From: Nitrososphaera sp. | GTDB lineage: Archaea > Thermoproteota > Nitrososphaeria > Nitrososphaerales > Nitrososphaeraceae | Direction of reading: 5' to 3' | Assembly: GCF_013388945.1 (NCBI RefSeq) | Contig: NZ_JACAEH010000031.1 | Span: 1 to 50,502, forward strand | DNA: 50,502 bases | Part shown: positions 38,164-47,622 of the stretch, piece by piece | Layout: each line of letters begins with the position of its first letter | How positions within the stretch are numbered: position 1 is the stretch's first letter | Program-made: the position numbers and the translations under genes | Notes under the pieces: generated by a model | Seen by the model: the letters and a program-made list of their open reading frames with translations, nothing else | Told to the model about the DNA's origin: nothing | Databases searched by the model: none

Positions 38164-39771
38164 TCAGGCCATCTCTTTTCTTATCGCCTGCGCGACCTGC
38201 GGCGAGAGCACGGGGTAAAAGGTCTGGATGTAGCGCCTTGACTTTGCGAGCCTTTTCACGACATCAGGATTGTCGTAGCCTTCCAGGAACTCTTTTGTTA
38301 TTCTGGCTGCACCTTCCGTGTTGCCCGTGCCCTTTAGACCCCAGCACAGAAACTGCGCCACGTCCCACGCGGGGTCGCCTTTTTCAAAGACAAACTGCTC
38401 AAGGTCGGTGAACCAGAGCCCGTCTGCAGCTATGACGTTCTTGGGCTTGATGTTGCCAAAGCACGCGCCTGTCTTGTGGACCCGAGCAATCTGCCGGCCC
38501 GCCTCGCGAATTTCCGGACTGTCCGGACCTTTCAGGGCGCCCCTCATTATCTGGGCAAGGCTTGGACCCTCCACGTATCTGGTGACAAGGAGCCTTTCGT
38601 CAAGCACGACTGTCTCTATTGCAGGCGTCTTTAGCCCGAGCGCGCGCAGATGGCGCAGCGCCCTGTATTCGGTGCCGAGCCTGAGGAGCGGATCCGTCTG
38701 GAACTTTTTCAGGTAAGCAGTCCAGACTCCGAGCGCGGCCCACTTCATCCCCTTGGTTTTGGCAAGTTTCTTGACTGCCAGCTTTAGGTCGCCTAGCGCG
38801 TACAGTATCGTCCTGCTGTTCTGGTTCCCGAGCCTGCGCTTTGACACCGAATAGTCGCTGATGCCGTTCTGCCTTGCAACTTTATCAAGCCAGTCCTGCC
38901 TGCGGCTGTCCGCTATAATCAAACCCTCTGGCAGCTTCCAGTAGGCGCATGCGGGGCACGACATGAACAGTGGCAGCTCGACCGGCTGCCTCAGGTGGCG
39001 CCGTATCTTTGACTGCGCCTCGTTGACTGCGAGGTGGTACATCTTGCGGCCAGCGTACGAGTGGACGAAATAGGATTCAAACTCGTGAAGCCTCCTTGCA
39101 AGCCTGAGCGACGGCTCGCCCCTTGCAAACCGCAGGCGCTTTTCAGACACCCGGAGCATGCCGTTGTCGCTGACAAGCAGCTCAGGGTCGTGGGCCACGA
39201 TGTCGGCAAGCGCGTCCCTGTAGCCCTGCATGGCAAGCTCTAGGTTCCTGCCGCCTGCGGCGTACGTCCTGTAATAGCTGTATGTCGCATTTGGGTAGAG
39301 CGACATCCTGCGCCGTATCTTTGAAAACGCGATGTATTCCAGCGGAAACGAAATGTCAGGCGCAAGGAACCCGGCGGACCTGACCAGCTCTTGCAGCTCT
39401 TCAAGCACCACCCGGCGCTTGTAGGTTTTCTCGACCTCTCGCAAAAACTCGGGATTTTCCACAGGCTCGTAGACGTGCAAGAGCCTGCCTGCCACGAACT
39501 CGCCCAGGTAAGCGCCTCTGGCGTCGCGCTCTAGCGCCTCTTTGTCGACTACAAGCGCTGAGACTTGCAAGCCGGATTCTTGCATGTAGGCGTACTTTAC
39601 CTTGTACGGGTAGTTTTCAAGCACGAGTAAAAGATCGATGTCGCTGTCAGGCCTTGCATAGCCTGCGACTTTTGAGCCATAGACGCAGGCCGCTGAAATC
39701 TTGCGACCTTTAGCCGCCTTTTGCATGCAGTCTTGAAGGACCTGTCTTTCCCTGTCAGGCAGGCTAGACAT
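38164..39771 (-). CDS. Nucleotidyltransferase / Bud32-like pseudokinase fusion
   Basis: A 535-aa fusion. Residues 27-52 form a Pol-beta-type nucleotidyltransferase site (VYGSKVAGYARPDSDIDLLL, Asp44 and Asp46). The middle has a Cys pair (FMSCPACAYWKLP). From about residue 360 it resembles a Bud32/piD261 small kinase: LGTEYRALRHLRALGLKTPA, VTRYVEGPSLAQIM, CFGNIKPKNVI and LWFTDLEQFVFEKGDPAWDV. In Bud32 the catalytic loop is HGD...N; here it is FGN...N, so the catalytic base is Asn. The metal-binding Asp in FTDLEQ is kept. Partner and substrate unknown. The start overlaps the metalloprotease-like gene by 8 bases. Confidence 0.8.
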   Translation of the reverse strand: MSSLPDRERQVLQDCMQKAAKGRKISAACVYGSKVAGYARPDSDIDLLLVLENYPYKVKYAYMQESGLQVSALVVDKEALERDARGAYLGEFVAGRLLHVYEPVENPEFLREVEKTYKRRVVLEELQELVRSAGFLAPDISFPLEYIAFSKIRRRMSLYPNATYSYYRTYAAGGRNLELAMQGYRDALADIVAHDPELLVSDNGMLRVSEKRLRFARGEPSLRLARRLHEFESYFVHSYAGRKMYHLAVNEAQSKIRRHLRQPVELPLFMSCPACAYWKLPEGLIIADSRRQDWLDKVARQNGISDYSVSKRRLGNQNSRTILYALGDLKLAVKKLAKTKGMKWAALGVWTAYLKKFQTDPLLRLGTEYRALRHLRALGLKTPAIETVVLDERLLVTRYVEGPSLAQIMRGALKGPDSPEIREAGRQIARVHKTGACFGNIKPKNVIAADGLWFTDLEQFVFEKGDPAWDVAQFLCWGLKGTGNTEGAARITKEFLEGYDNPDVVKRLAKSRRYIQTFYPVLSPQVAQAIRKEMA

Positions 39772-40489
39772 AGCCGGGCTGGCCCTTTCTCTTGCGCAGC
39801 TTTACGCTCTCGTACTGCGCTATCTTGTCCTTTACCACCTGCTCGACCTGCAGGCGGGCCATTGCCTCGACGGGTATCTTGATGACGTTAGAGTCTATGG
39901 GGACCTTTGTCATGGGGAGCCCCTTGTCCATCCACAGCTTTATCGCCTTGTCCTCCAGTTTTAAATCACGGAATCCCTCTGGGAAGCGGCTCGTGATGTG
40001 TCGAATAAGCGTCTGGTCGGATTTGAAGACTGCCCGCTCTTCGAGAAGCCTGCCGGCGTCCGCGTAGGTGCCCTCAAAAAGCGTGCCTGACAGTTCATCA
40101 GATACGACGTTCATCTTGACTATCCTGCTCACAAGTTCCAGGTAGTGCATGAACTCGTGCGCCAGGATCGCATGTATGGTTCCCTTCAGCCCGAACGCGA
40201 CTAGCGGCGCCGTTAATTGAACAACAACACGGAGCAAGTTGTCGTCGCCCACCACCGGGATGGTGCGGGCAAAGAATATTCCAAACTGCGTAAACTCTAC
40301 TGCAGACGTGGAGACGACCATCGAGGGCTCGACGTAGTAGTACGGGTAGCTCAGGCCCGACGCCTGCTCGACCCGGCTTATTCCCTCGGTGACGAGCGGG
40401 AACCTTTCTGCAACAAGGTCGTGCATCTTTTGAGGTATCTGCCCTGCGGCTAGCGCATCGTGGACCTTGTAGAGCGGGTCAAAGCTCAT
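39764..40489 (-). CDS. HExxH-type putative metalloprotease, 241 aa
   Basis: Contains AHEFMHYLELV, a zinc-metalloprotease HExxH motif near residue 127, with other acidic residues downstream (SGTLFEGTYADAGRLLEERA). No signal peptide or membrane helix. Family unclear. The frame opens at 40516, but MSFDPLYKVHDAL from ATG 40489 is the first protein-like start. It overlaps the next gene (the nucleotidyltransferase/pseudokinase) by 8 bases, so both are co-transcribed. Confidence 0.7.
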   Translation of the reverse strand: MSFDPLYKVHDALAAGQIPQKMHDLVAERFPLVTEGISRVEQASGLSYPYYYVEPSMVVSTSAVEFTQFGIFFARTIPVVGDDNLLRVVVQLTAPLVAFGLKGTIHAILAHEFMHYLELVSRIVKMNVVSDELSGTLFEGTYADAGRLLEERAVFKSDQTLIRHITSRFPEGFRDLKLEDKAIKLWMDKGLPMTKVPIDSNVIKIPVEAMARLQVEQVVKDKIAQYESVKLRKRKGQPGYV

Positions 40490-40522
40490 CCAGCATCGAA
40501 AAGGTAGTGTGGGCAAAAAACA

Positions 40523-41623
40523 TTACTGAAATTGTACAGATAAAATGTCAAAGGTCGCGCACTCGCACTTTGCGCCGAGCAGGCCGGACACGTTTGGCTC
40601 CATGTACTCGACGCCTCCAACAAACTGCTTTATCGGCAAACCCCCGTCGGCTTTTATTGTCAGCTCGAATTCCCTGTCGCCGGTCTTTTTTGCCTGCGCA
40701 GAGTAGACCTTCTTTGAAGCGACCTTTGCCCTGCTTTCAAATTTCACCTCTGCTCCTGCAAGCGACTTTAGCTTGGAAATGTCCTCGCCCGTTACAGGGC
40801 GCTCACAGGTGCACGCAATTTTCGTCCTGACTGTAAAGCGCGCCTGCGTGTCAGGCACGTCGTCAAGGACGCCTGTTATCGTGGCAGTAATGCCGGCCTC
40901 TGAAAACCGCCTCTTTTTGGGCTTTCTCACGTGCGGGTCTGACACCTTGACGTAGAAAGGCCTGCCCTTTCCAAGCACGAGGCTGCTCTGGTCCTCGCTT
41001 CCAACCCACGAAAAGCGCGGGGCCTGGCCGCCTGTTGCCTTGGCGATGTGCCTTGCCAGGATGGCCTCGACGCTTCCGTCGCCGTAAAACCCGGTGTTGT
41101 CGCACAGGTTGCAGCCCTTGCCCTGACACATCGGGCAGCGTTCCTGCTTTTGCGGCAAGCCCCTTGCCTTTTTCGTGTACCGCCCTTCAAGCGCGATGGG
41201 CCTTGCATGCGCTGTAGCCTCGGCGTTGCCGTCCTTGTCTATCATCACGTTCACGGCCAAGTCTGGCCTTGAAAAATCGACGCGCCTGCCAGTCATCCTG
41301 GCAAGCCTCTGCCCGAGCTCCCGTGTTAGCTGGCCCTTGACGCTCTCTTTTCCGCGAATCTTGAGCCGCGCCCTCAGCGAGTCTTCCCGCTCAAAGAACT
41401 GCGTGGCAAGGGTCGCGCCCACAAGGAATGTGTCGAATTGGTATTGCTCTGCAGCTGCAAGCGCCTTTTCCGCTATCGGGTCAAGGTTGTCAAACAGCCC
41501 GCGGCAGATGTGGCATTTTTCCACATGTTTCTTGCTTGCCTGGCCCGTCTGCCTTGCAAGGCAGTACCTGCACAGCCCGTATTCTTTCAGCTGGACAAGG
41601 GCGCTTTTGCGAGAATCAACCAA
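40523..41623 (-). CDS. pus10: tRNA pseudouridine synthase Pus10
   Basis: Archaeal Pus10 makes pseudouridine-55 and -54 in the T-arm of tRNA. The 366-aa protein has an N-terminal zinc site (CRYCLARQTGQ, EKCHICRGLFD), a central THUMP-like region (ARLKIRGKESVKGQLTRELG), and a second Cys cluster (CPMCQGKGCNLCDN). The catalytic site is in WVGSEDQSSLVLGKGRPFYV, where the usual RED-x-D-x-R is SEDQSS. The catalytic Asp is kept but the preceding Arg is not. The TTG start overlaps the SRP54 stop by 8 bases. Confidence 0.85.
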   Translation of the reverse strand: MVDSRKSALVQLKEYGLCRYCLARQTGQASKKHVEKCHICRGLFDNLDPIAEKALAAAEQYQFDTFLVGATLATQFFEREDSLRARLKIRGKESVKGQLTRELGQRLARMTGRRVDFSRPDLAVNVMIDKDGNAEATAHARPIALEGRYTKKARGLPQKQERCPMCQGKGCNLCDNTGFYGDGSVEAILARHIAKATGGQAPRFSWVGSEDQSSLVLGKGRPFYVKVSDPHVRKPKKRRFSEAGITATITGVLDDVPDTQARFTVRTKIACTCERPVTGEDISKLKSLAGAEVKFESRAKVASKKVYSAQAKKTGDREFELTIKADGGLPIKQFVGGVEYMEPNVSGLLGAKCECATFDILSVQFQ

Positions 41624-42989
41624 GTCCGAACCTCCTCATGAGGCCCTGCATCTGCCGGCCCTTTGACTGCTTCATCATGGCCTTGGAGTTGTTGTACTGC
41701 TGTATCATGTGCTTTATCTCGCTCTCTGGCATGCCAGAGCCCCGCGCTATGCGCTTGCGCCTTGACTCGTTTACAAGGTCCGGGTCCTTCTTTTCGTCAG
41801 CCGTCATGGACTGGATGATAAAGCGCCACTTTTCCATGCGCTCCTGCATGGCGTCCAGCTGGTCCTCCTTTACCATGCCGGAAAGCCCTGGCATGTTCTC
41901 TATGACGTTTCGGAAGCCCATCTTGCCCACCTGTTCCATCTGGGCGTAGAAATCTTCGATTGTCATCTTGCCTGACAATACGCGCTTTGCCTGGTTCTCG
42001 TCAGCCTGCATCTCGAGACCCTTTGCCATCTCCAAAAGCGCCTTGATGTCGCCCATGCCAAGCAGCCGGCCAACAAAGCGCGTCGGCGAGAACTGCTCCA
42101 GGTCGTCGATGCGCTCGCCGGTCCCGATGAACATCACCTTGGCGCCGGTAGCTGCAGACGCCGCAAGCGCGCCGCCTCCCTTTGCGGTGCCGTCAAGCTT
42201 TGTGACTATTATGCCGCCAAGCGGCGCTGTCTTGTGGAACGCCTCGGCCTGGCTGTACGCCTGCTGGCCGATGGTGCCGTCCAGGACGAGCAGCGCAAGG
42301 TCTGGCGTCGACACCTTGTGCATCTCGGCCATTTCCTGCAGGAGGCCCGCCTCTTCCTTGTGCCTGCCGGCAGTGTCTATGATTATCACGTCAAGATTCT
42401 GGGGCTTGAAATGCTCGAGGCCGTGCCTTGCTATGCCGACCGCGTCCTTGCTTTCCTCTTCGCCGTAGACTTCGACGTTTATCTTGGCGCAGTTCATTTT
42501 CAGCTGCGTCAGCGCGCCGGGGCGCCAGGTGTCAGTGCCAATGACTCCGACCCTGTAGCCGTGCTTTGTGAGCCACCTTGCAAGCTTGGCAGTGACGGTG
42601 GTCTTCCCGGAGCCCTGGATGCCGAGAAGTAGCACGATGTTCTGTTTGCCGGGCTTGAAAAATGCTGTCACGCCGGGGTCGTCGTCTATGCCCTTTTTGT
42701 CTACGGTAGTTATCACCTCGCCAGAATAGCCAAGCATCCTTGCCAGCTCTCCGTACAGGATGGTGACGATGTGATCCTTTCGCGAGAGGCCTTTTGGCGG
42801 CTGCTCGTTCATTGCGCGCTGCTTCAGGTTGTCGGTAATCGTCTTGACAAGCGCTGCCTTTACGTCTGACAGCAAGAGCGAGCGCTGGATGTCCTTGCAC
42901 AATGAATCAATGAGCTCCTCGTTGATGTCCGAGGCGCCCACTATTTTTTTGAGCGCGCTACGCAGGCCGTCACGGAGGTTGTCAAACAT
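41616..42989 (-). CDS. srp54: Signal recognition particle protein SRP54
   Basis: The GTPase that binds signal sequences together with SRP RNA and targets ribosomes to the membrane. The 457-aa protein has an NG domain (LLGIQGSGKTTVTAKLARWL; IDTAGRHKEEAGLL; TKLDGTAKGGGAL) and a Met-rich M domain (MEQVGKMGFRNVIENMPGLS; MTADEKKDPDLVNESRRKRI; ARGSGMPESEIKHMIQQYN). Length is as expected. The ATG overlaps the dph6 stop by 8 bases, in a dph6-srp54-pus10 operon. Confidence 0.96.
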   Translation of the reverse strand: MFDNLRDGLRSALKKIVGASDINEELIDSLCKDIQRSLLLSDVKAALVKTITDNLKQRAMNEQPPKGLSRKDHIVTILYGELARMLGYSGEVITTVDKKGIDDDPGVTAFFKPGKQNIVLLLGIQGSGKTTVTAKLARWLTKHGYRVGVIGTDTWRPGALTQLKMNCAKINVEVYGEEESKDAVGIARHGLEHFKPQNLDVIIIDTAGRHKEEAGLLQEMAEMHKVSTPDLALLVLDGTIGQQAYSQAEAFHKTAPLGGIIVTKLDGTAKGGGALAASAATGAKVMFIGTGERIDDLEQFSPTRFVGRLLGMGDIKALLEMAKGLEMQADENQAKRVLSGKMTIEDFYAQMEQVGKMGFRNVIENMPGLSGMVKEDQLDAMQERMEKWRFIIQSMTADEKKDPDLVNESRRKRIARGSGMPESEIKHMIQQYNNSKAMMKQSKGRQMQGLMRRFGLG

Positions 42990-43674
42990 CCCGGTGTACT
43001 AGCTCCGCATCCAGTATTTCAAATATTCCCCGCTGGCCGTCCCAGTGCGTCCTTGCCTTTCTCACGCTCAGCCTCTTTGAGTAGAGGGGGCAATCCAAAA
43101 CGAGTGTCTCTGCCTCGCCCCCTTCAAACGCGAGGTTGAACCCGTGCTTTCTTGAAAGCGCTGAAAGGCGCGCAAGCGACTCCCTGTCTATCATCCTGCC
43201 GAGCCACTCTTTTTCAAGCCCCATCGCGGAAATGCCCACTATCATTACCGAAAAATTGCTGTCCAAAAGCTCGCGCATGTACTTTTCTTGGTCAACGCCC
43301 CACAGCGGCGCAAAGACTTTCAAGTTGTGCTTTTTGCACACCGCTTCAAAGGCCTGCTTTTGAAAGTTGCTTGCAATGCCACCGTGGACAATGCCCTCTA
43401 TCCTGTAGCGCTTCTTTGCCTCTGACACTGCCAGGTCGAGCGCCTCTGCCTCCTCTTCTTTACTCCTGCCCGGGGCAGGCACGCTTACAAGCGGCGTCTG
43501 CATTGCCTCGGCAAGGTATTCCGTCATGGCGCTGTTGGGGTAATGGAAGAGCAGGCTGTCGTCTGCTCCGGGCCACATCGATATCAGGCACTCTATCCTG
43601 TGGCCGGCCTTTTTTGCCAGGTAGATGGCGTAGGTGCTGTCCTTGCCGCCAGAAAAGAGCGCCCCCAGTCTCAC
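42982..43674 (-). CDS. dph6: Diphthine-ammonia ligase (Dph6-type ATP pyrophosphatase)
   Basis: Adds the final amide of diphthamide on aEF-2, using ATP. The 230-aa PP-loop enzyme has GALFSGGKDSTYAIYLAKK at the N-terminus, then SAMTEYLAEAM, IVHGGIASNFQKQAFE, FAPLWGVDQEKYMRELL and GFNLAFEGGEAETLVLDCPL, all family motifs. The GTG start begins at the PP-loop strand. Its client aEF-2 (HEDPAHRG loop) is encoded 21 kb away in this window. Confidence 0.9.
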   Translation of the reverse strand: MRLGALFSGGKDSTYAIYLAKKAGHRIECLISMWPGADDSLLFHYPNSAMTEYLAEAMQTPLVSVPAPGRSKEEEAEALDLAVSEAKKRYRIEGIVHGGIASNFQKQAFEAVCKKHNLKVFAPLWGVDQEKYMRELLDSNFSVMIVGISAMGLEKEWLGRMIDRESLARLSALSRKHGFNLAFEGGEAETLVLDCPLYSKRLSVRKARTHWDGQRGIFEILDAELVHRDV

Positions 43675-43749
43675 AGGCTAGCGACGGCGCCGGCAAATAT
43701 CAACCGTCCGCAATTGTTTATATCTGAAAGGGTGGCAAGCGCACATGTT

Positions 43750-44568
43750 TTGGGCGCTCTGCTTGAGGCACGGGGGCTGGTCAAGTACTTTGCGGTGAAA
43801 AAGGGCATCAGGCAGATGTTCCAGAAGGGCCAGCAGTTTGTCAAGGCAGTAGACGGCGTCAGCTTCTCCCTCGAGCGCGCAAAGGTGCTTGTGCTGGCCG
43901 GCGAGTCCGGCTCGGGCAAGACCACAGTTGCAAGGCTGGTGCTCAGAGCCGAAGACCCTGACGAGGGCTCGATAATATTTGACGGCGAGGACATCACGCG
44001 CTATACAGGCAGCCAGCTGAAAAAGTTCCGCACGCAGGTTCACATGGTCTACCAGGACCCCTACGCATCTTTGAACCCGCGTATGAAGATCCGCGACATT
44101 GTCATGGAGCCTCTTTCAATCCACGACAGAACAAGCTCGCGCGAGCAAAAAGAGGAGAAGGTGCTAAAGGCGCTTGAAGAAGTCCGGCTCCCTTCCGACA
44201 TTGCCATGCGGCTTCCGCACATGCTCTCCGGCGGCCAGCGCCAGAGGGTTGCGCTTGCAAGGGCGCTTGTGATGAGGCCGGCGCTCATCGTCGCCGACGA
44301 GCCGGTATCGATGCTCGACGTGTCGGTGAGGGGCGAGATACTGGGGCTGATGCACGAGCTGCGCCAAAAGTTCGGCATCGCCTACATCTACATCACCCAC
44401 GACCTTTCCACTGCACGGTACGTGGGCGACGACCTTGCCGTCATGAACGCCGGCAGGATAGTCGAGATGGGCCCCATAGACCGCGTGCTCTCGTCGCCTG
44501 CCCACCCCTACACGCAGGCGCTTATATCGGCGATCCCCGATCCAGACTCCCGTCTAAAGAGTGCTTGA
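43750..44568 (+). CDS. Oligopeptide/dipeptide ABC transporter ATP-binding protein (OppF-type)
   Basis: An ATPase with Walker A GESGSGKTTVARLVL, Q-loop VYQDPYASLNPR, signature LSGGQRQRVALARAL, Walker B LIVADEPVSMLD and switch His YITHDLSTARYVG, ending in AHPYTQALISAIPDP, typical of OppF/DppF. The frame is open far upstream. A TATA box TTTATAT (43717-43723) places transcription near 43745, so TTG 43750 is preferred over GTG 43732. Only one ATPase gene lies here. The substrate-binding protein and two permeases follow. Confidence 0.9.
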   Translation: MGALLEARGLVKYFAVKKGIRQMFQKGQQFVKAVDGVSFSLERAKVLVLAGESGSGKTTVARLVLRAEDPDEGSIIFDGEDITRYTGSQLKKFRTQVHMVYQDPYASLNPRMKIRDIVMEPLSIHDRTSSREQKEEKVLKALEEVRLPSDIAMRLPHMLSGGQRQRVALARALVMRPALIVADEPVSMLDVSVRGEILGLMHELRQKFGIAYIYITHDLSTARYVGDDLAVMNAGRIVEMGPIDRVLSSPAHPYTQALISAIPDPDSRLKSA

Positions 44569-44602
44569 AAAATATATTAGTGAACCCCGCATGCAAGAGG
44601 TA

Positions 44603-47587
44603 ATGCGAAAGGCGGCTGCGCTCTCGATTGCAGTGGCTGTATTGCTTGTTTCAGGTTTTGCCCCGGCGTTTGCGCAGCCCGCAAAGGGACCTTACGTCGA
44701 CCAGGTGCGCTTTATCCACTACGAAGATGAAAATGTAGCATTGGAGCAGGTCAGGTCTGGCGGCCTTGACGCCTACTACTTCAAGATACCACTCGAAGCG
44801 GCTGCCGACGCCAAGGACGACCCGAGGATAAAGATCTATGACAGGCTTTCCGGCTCTAACGTGATGATGCTCAATCCCGCCCCGTACAAGGACGACAGGC
44901 TCAACCCGTTCCAGTTCAGGGACGTCAGGTATGCAATGAACTACCTGATAGACCGCGACCTTGTGGTAAACGAGTTCCACAAGGGCTACGGCAGCCCGCT
45001 GGTGGAGCCGTTTGGCATCTACTCGCCAGAGTACCTCAACATCATCGAGACAGTCGAGTCGATGGGGCTGCGCTACAACCCGCAGCTGGCAGACAGCATG
45101 ATAACAAAGGCGCTCACGCAGGCCGGCGCGGCCAAAGAAGACGGCAGGTGGATGTACGGCGGCAAGCAGGTAGAGGTGAAGGTGCTGATAAGGTCCGACG
45201 ACACGGTTCGCAGGCTGATAGGCGACGACTTTGCGGCAAAACTCGAGAGCGTCGGGTTTTCTGTCCAGAAGGACTATGGCGACCTGAGCAAGGCAAACAC
45301 GGTAGTTTATGGCACGGACCCGCAGGACCACCAGTGGGACGCCTACACCGAAGGCTTTGCAGGCACGTCCGTGTTTGTGAAATACAACCCGGTGATACCG
45401 GCGCAGATGTACGCGCCGTGGTACGGCAGGATGCCGGGCTTCCAGAACCCGAGCTTTTGGCAGTACGAGAACGCGACGCTTGACGAGGTGACTCAGCGCA
45501 TATTCTTTGCAGACTTTAAATCCGAGGAGGAGCGCAACGAGCTAGTCAACGAGGCAGTCACCATGGGCATGCAGGAGGCTGTCAGGGTGTTTGTCAACCA
45601 AAAGACCGACCCGCACGTGGCAAAGGCCGACCTGCAAGGGTTGGTCAACGACTTTGGCGCAGGGATTACGAGCAAGTACTCGCTCATAAACGCAAGGCCA
45701 GCGCAGGGGAGCTCGCTTGACGTGGGCGTCAAGCAGATCCACCAGGGGCCCTGGAACAGCGTCGGCGGGCTGTCTGACATTTACAGCCGCGACATTTACT
45801 TCCTAGTGATTGACAGCGGCACATTCCGCGACCCGTACACGGGCGAGATAGTGCCCATAAGGACGGACTGGACTGACATCAAGACTGAAGGCCCCGACGG
45901 CAAGCTTGCGGTGCCTGAGGAGGCCGTGACGTGGGACCCTGCAACCCAGGAGTGGGCCAACCCGGCTGGCGAGGCGACCAGCGCCGTCACGTTTGACCTC
46001 GTGTTTTCCAACTGGCACAACGGCCAGCCCATGAGTGCGGCCGACGTCATGTACGCCCAGTATTTCACGTTTGAGTGGGGCACGGACCTCGGGCCCGGCG
46101 ACATGACAGTCGACCCCGAGTTCACGTCGCTTGCAGGGCCAGCGCTTGAGCGCATAAAGGGCCTCAGGTTCATCGACAGCGACACCGCGGTCTCGTACGT
46201 TGACTTTTGGCATTATGACCCAAGCGAGATAGCCGACTTTGCTACCGCGTGGGCTACAGAGCCGTGGGAGATAACGGCGGCGACTGAAAGGCTTGTGACG
46301 TCGGGCAAGATAGCGTACTCGAGGGCGGAGGCCACAGTCAAGAACGTGGACTGGCTGGACATGGTAGTACCTGACCACGCCAAGCTTATACGCGACGAGC
46401 TTGTAAAAATGAGAAACGAGAGGTTCGTCCCCGCGCCGCTGCAAGGGATGGTGAGCGAGAGCGAGGCCATTTCGCGCTACAATGCAAGCATCGACTGGAT
46501 TGACGAGCACGACCACGCAGTCATCGGCAACGGCGCGTTCTACTTTGACAGCTACAACGTGGCAGGCAGGACCATAACTGTAAAGGCGTTCCGCGACCCG
46601 ACGTACCCGTTTGAGGTGGGCCACTGGTCAGGCTACGAAACCCCGCGGCTTGCCAAGATAGCAAGCTCCAACATTGCAAGGACCATAACTATAGGCCAGC
46701 CGGCGCAGGCCACTCTTAACATAGAGGTGGGTGGCGAGCCTAGCAGCGAGGCCCAGGTGGACTATTTCATTTCAAACAAGGACGGCAGGGTAGTCGTCAG
46801 GGGCAGCGCGCAGGCGACTGACACCGGCAGGTTTGTCATAGACATACCGGCAGAAGAGACATCGAAACTGTCTGCAGGCCCCAACCAGCTAAAGATATTT
46901 GCAAACAGTGACTTTGCGTTCAGCCCCGACATCTCGACTACAACCATCCTCGCATCCTCTACGGGCTCGACCGGCGGGCAGACCGGAGGCAACCAGACAG
47001 GCGGCACCACGCCTGAAACGGCGCCGTCAGGATGCCTGATAGCGACCGCGGCGTTCGGGTCGGAGCTGACTCCTCAGGTGCAGTATTTGCGCAGCTTCAG
47101 GCAGGACTATATCCTCTCGACTGCGTCGGGCTCGGCCTTCATGAATGCGTTCAATGCAGTCTATTACTCGTTCAGCCCGCAGGTTGCAGACTATGAAAGA
47201 GATCAGCCATGGCTTCAGGCCACGGTAAAGGCTGCAATCTACCCGCTCTTTGGCATCCTTGGGGCGGCTGAAAGGGTCCATGCGATTGCTGCCGGCGGGG
47301 AGGCAGGCGCGGTGGCGGCCGGCGCGGTGGCAAGCTCGCTCATCGGCGCGGTATACCTCTGGCCCGCAGGCCTTGCAAGGCCCGTGCAAAAACGTTCGTC
47401 GCTTGCGATAAAGATGGCCCTTGCGGTGCTTGCAGCGTCTGCAATCGCGATAGCAATTGGTATTGCCACCGCAAACACGCCGGCGCTTGTTGCAGGCACC
47501 TCGCTGTTCGTGCTCTCTGCGGCAGGCGCCTCGGCCATGGCCGCAGGCAGGCTTGTCGGCAGGGCAATCGGGCGCAAAGTCAGATAA
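44603..47587 (+). CDS. Opp/Dpp-type substrate-binding protein with C-terminal membrane anchor
   Basis: A very long (994 aa) binding protein. Signal peptide 1-24 (RKAAALSIAVAVLLVSGF, cleaved after FAQ). Then SBP_bac_5-type domains (FRDVRYAMNYLIDRDLVVNE; WHNGQPMSAADVMYAQYFT), an Ig-like beta domain (ATLNIEVGGEPSSEAQVDYF), and a Gly/Thr linker (GSTGGQTGGNQTGGTTPE). A CFI-box-like segment (SGCLIATAAFGSELTPQVQY) follows, then about three membrane helices. The frame opens at 44561 with ATG 44591, but TATATT at 44571-44576 favours ATG 44603, directly before the basic signal-peptide start. Confidence 0.85.
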   Translation: MRKAAALSIAVAVLLVSGFAPAFAQPAKGPYVDQVRFIHYEDENVALEQVRSGGLDAYYFKIPLEAAADAKDDPRIKIYDRLSGSNVMMLNPAPYKDDRLNPFQFRDVRYAMNYLIDRDLVVNEFHKGYGSPLVEPFGIYSPEYLNIIETVESMGLRYNPQLADSMITKALTQAGAAKEDGRWMYGGKQVEVKVLIRSDDTVRRLIGDDFAAKLESVGFSVQKDYGDLSKANTVVYGTDPQDHQWDAYTEGFAGTSVFVKYNPVIPAQMYAPWYGRMPGFQNPSFWQYENATLDEVTQRIFFADFKSEEERNELVNEAVTMGMQEAVRVFVNQKTDPHVAKADLQGLVNDFGAGITSKYSLINARPAQGSSLDVGVKQIHQGPWNSVGGLSDIYSRDIYFLVIDSGTFRDPYTGEIVPIRTDWTDIKTEGPDGKLAVPEEAVTWDPATQEWANPAGEATSAVTFDLVFSNWHNGQPMSAADVMYAQYFTFEWGTDLGPGDMTVDPEFTSLAGPALERIKGLRFIDSDTAVSYVDFWHYDPSEIADFATAWATEPWEITAATERLVTSGKIAYSRAEATVKNVDWLDMVVPDHAKLIRDELVKMRNERFVPAPLQGMVSESEAISRYNASIDWIDEHDHAVIGNGAFYFDSYNVAGRTITVKAFRDPTYPFEVGHWSGYETPRLAKIASSNIARTITIGQPAQATLNIEVGGEPSSEAQVDYFISNKDGRVVVRGSAQATDTGRFVIDIPAEETSKLSAGPNQLKIFANSDFAFSPDISTTTILASSTGSTGGQTGGNQTGGTTPETAPSGCLIATAAFGSELTPQVQYLRSFRQDYILSTASGSAFMNAFNAVYYSFSPQVADYERDQPWLQATVKAAIYPLFGILGAAERVHAIAAGGEAGAVAAGAVASSLIGAVYLWPAGLARPVQKRSSLAIKMALAVLAASAIAIAIGIATANTPALVAGTSLFVLSAAGASAMAAGRLVGRAIGRKVR

Positions 47588-47622
47588 TATTAAAAGAAAG
47601 CCAGCCCCTCTGGTCTAGCGAG

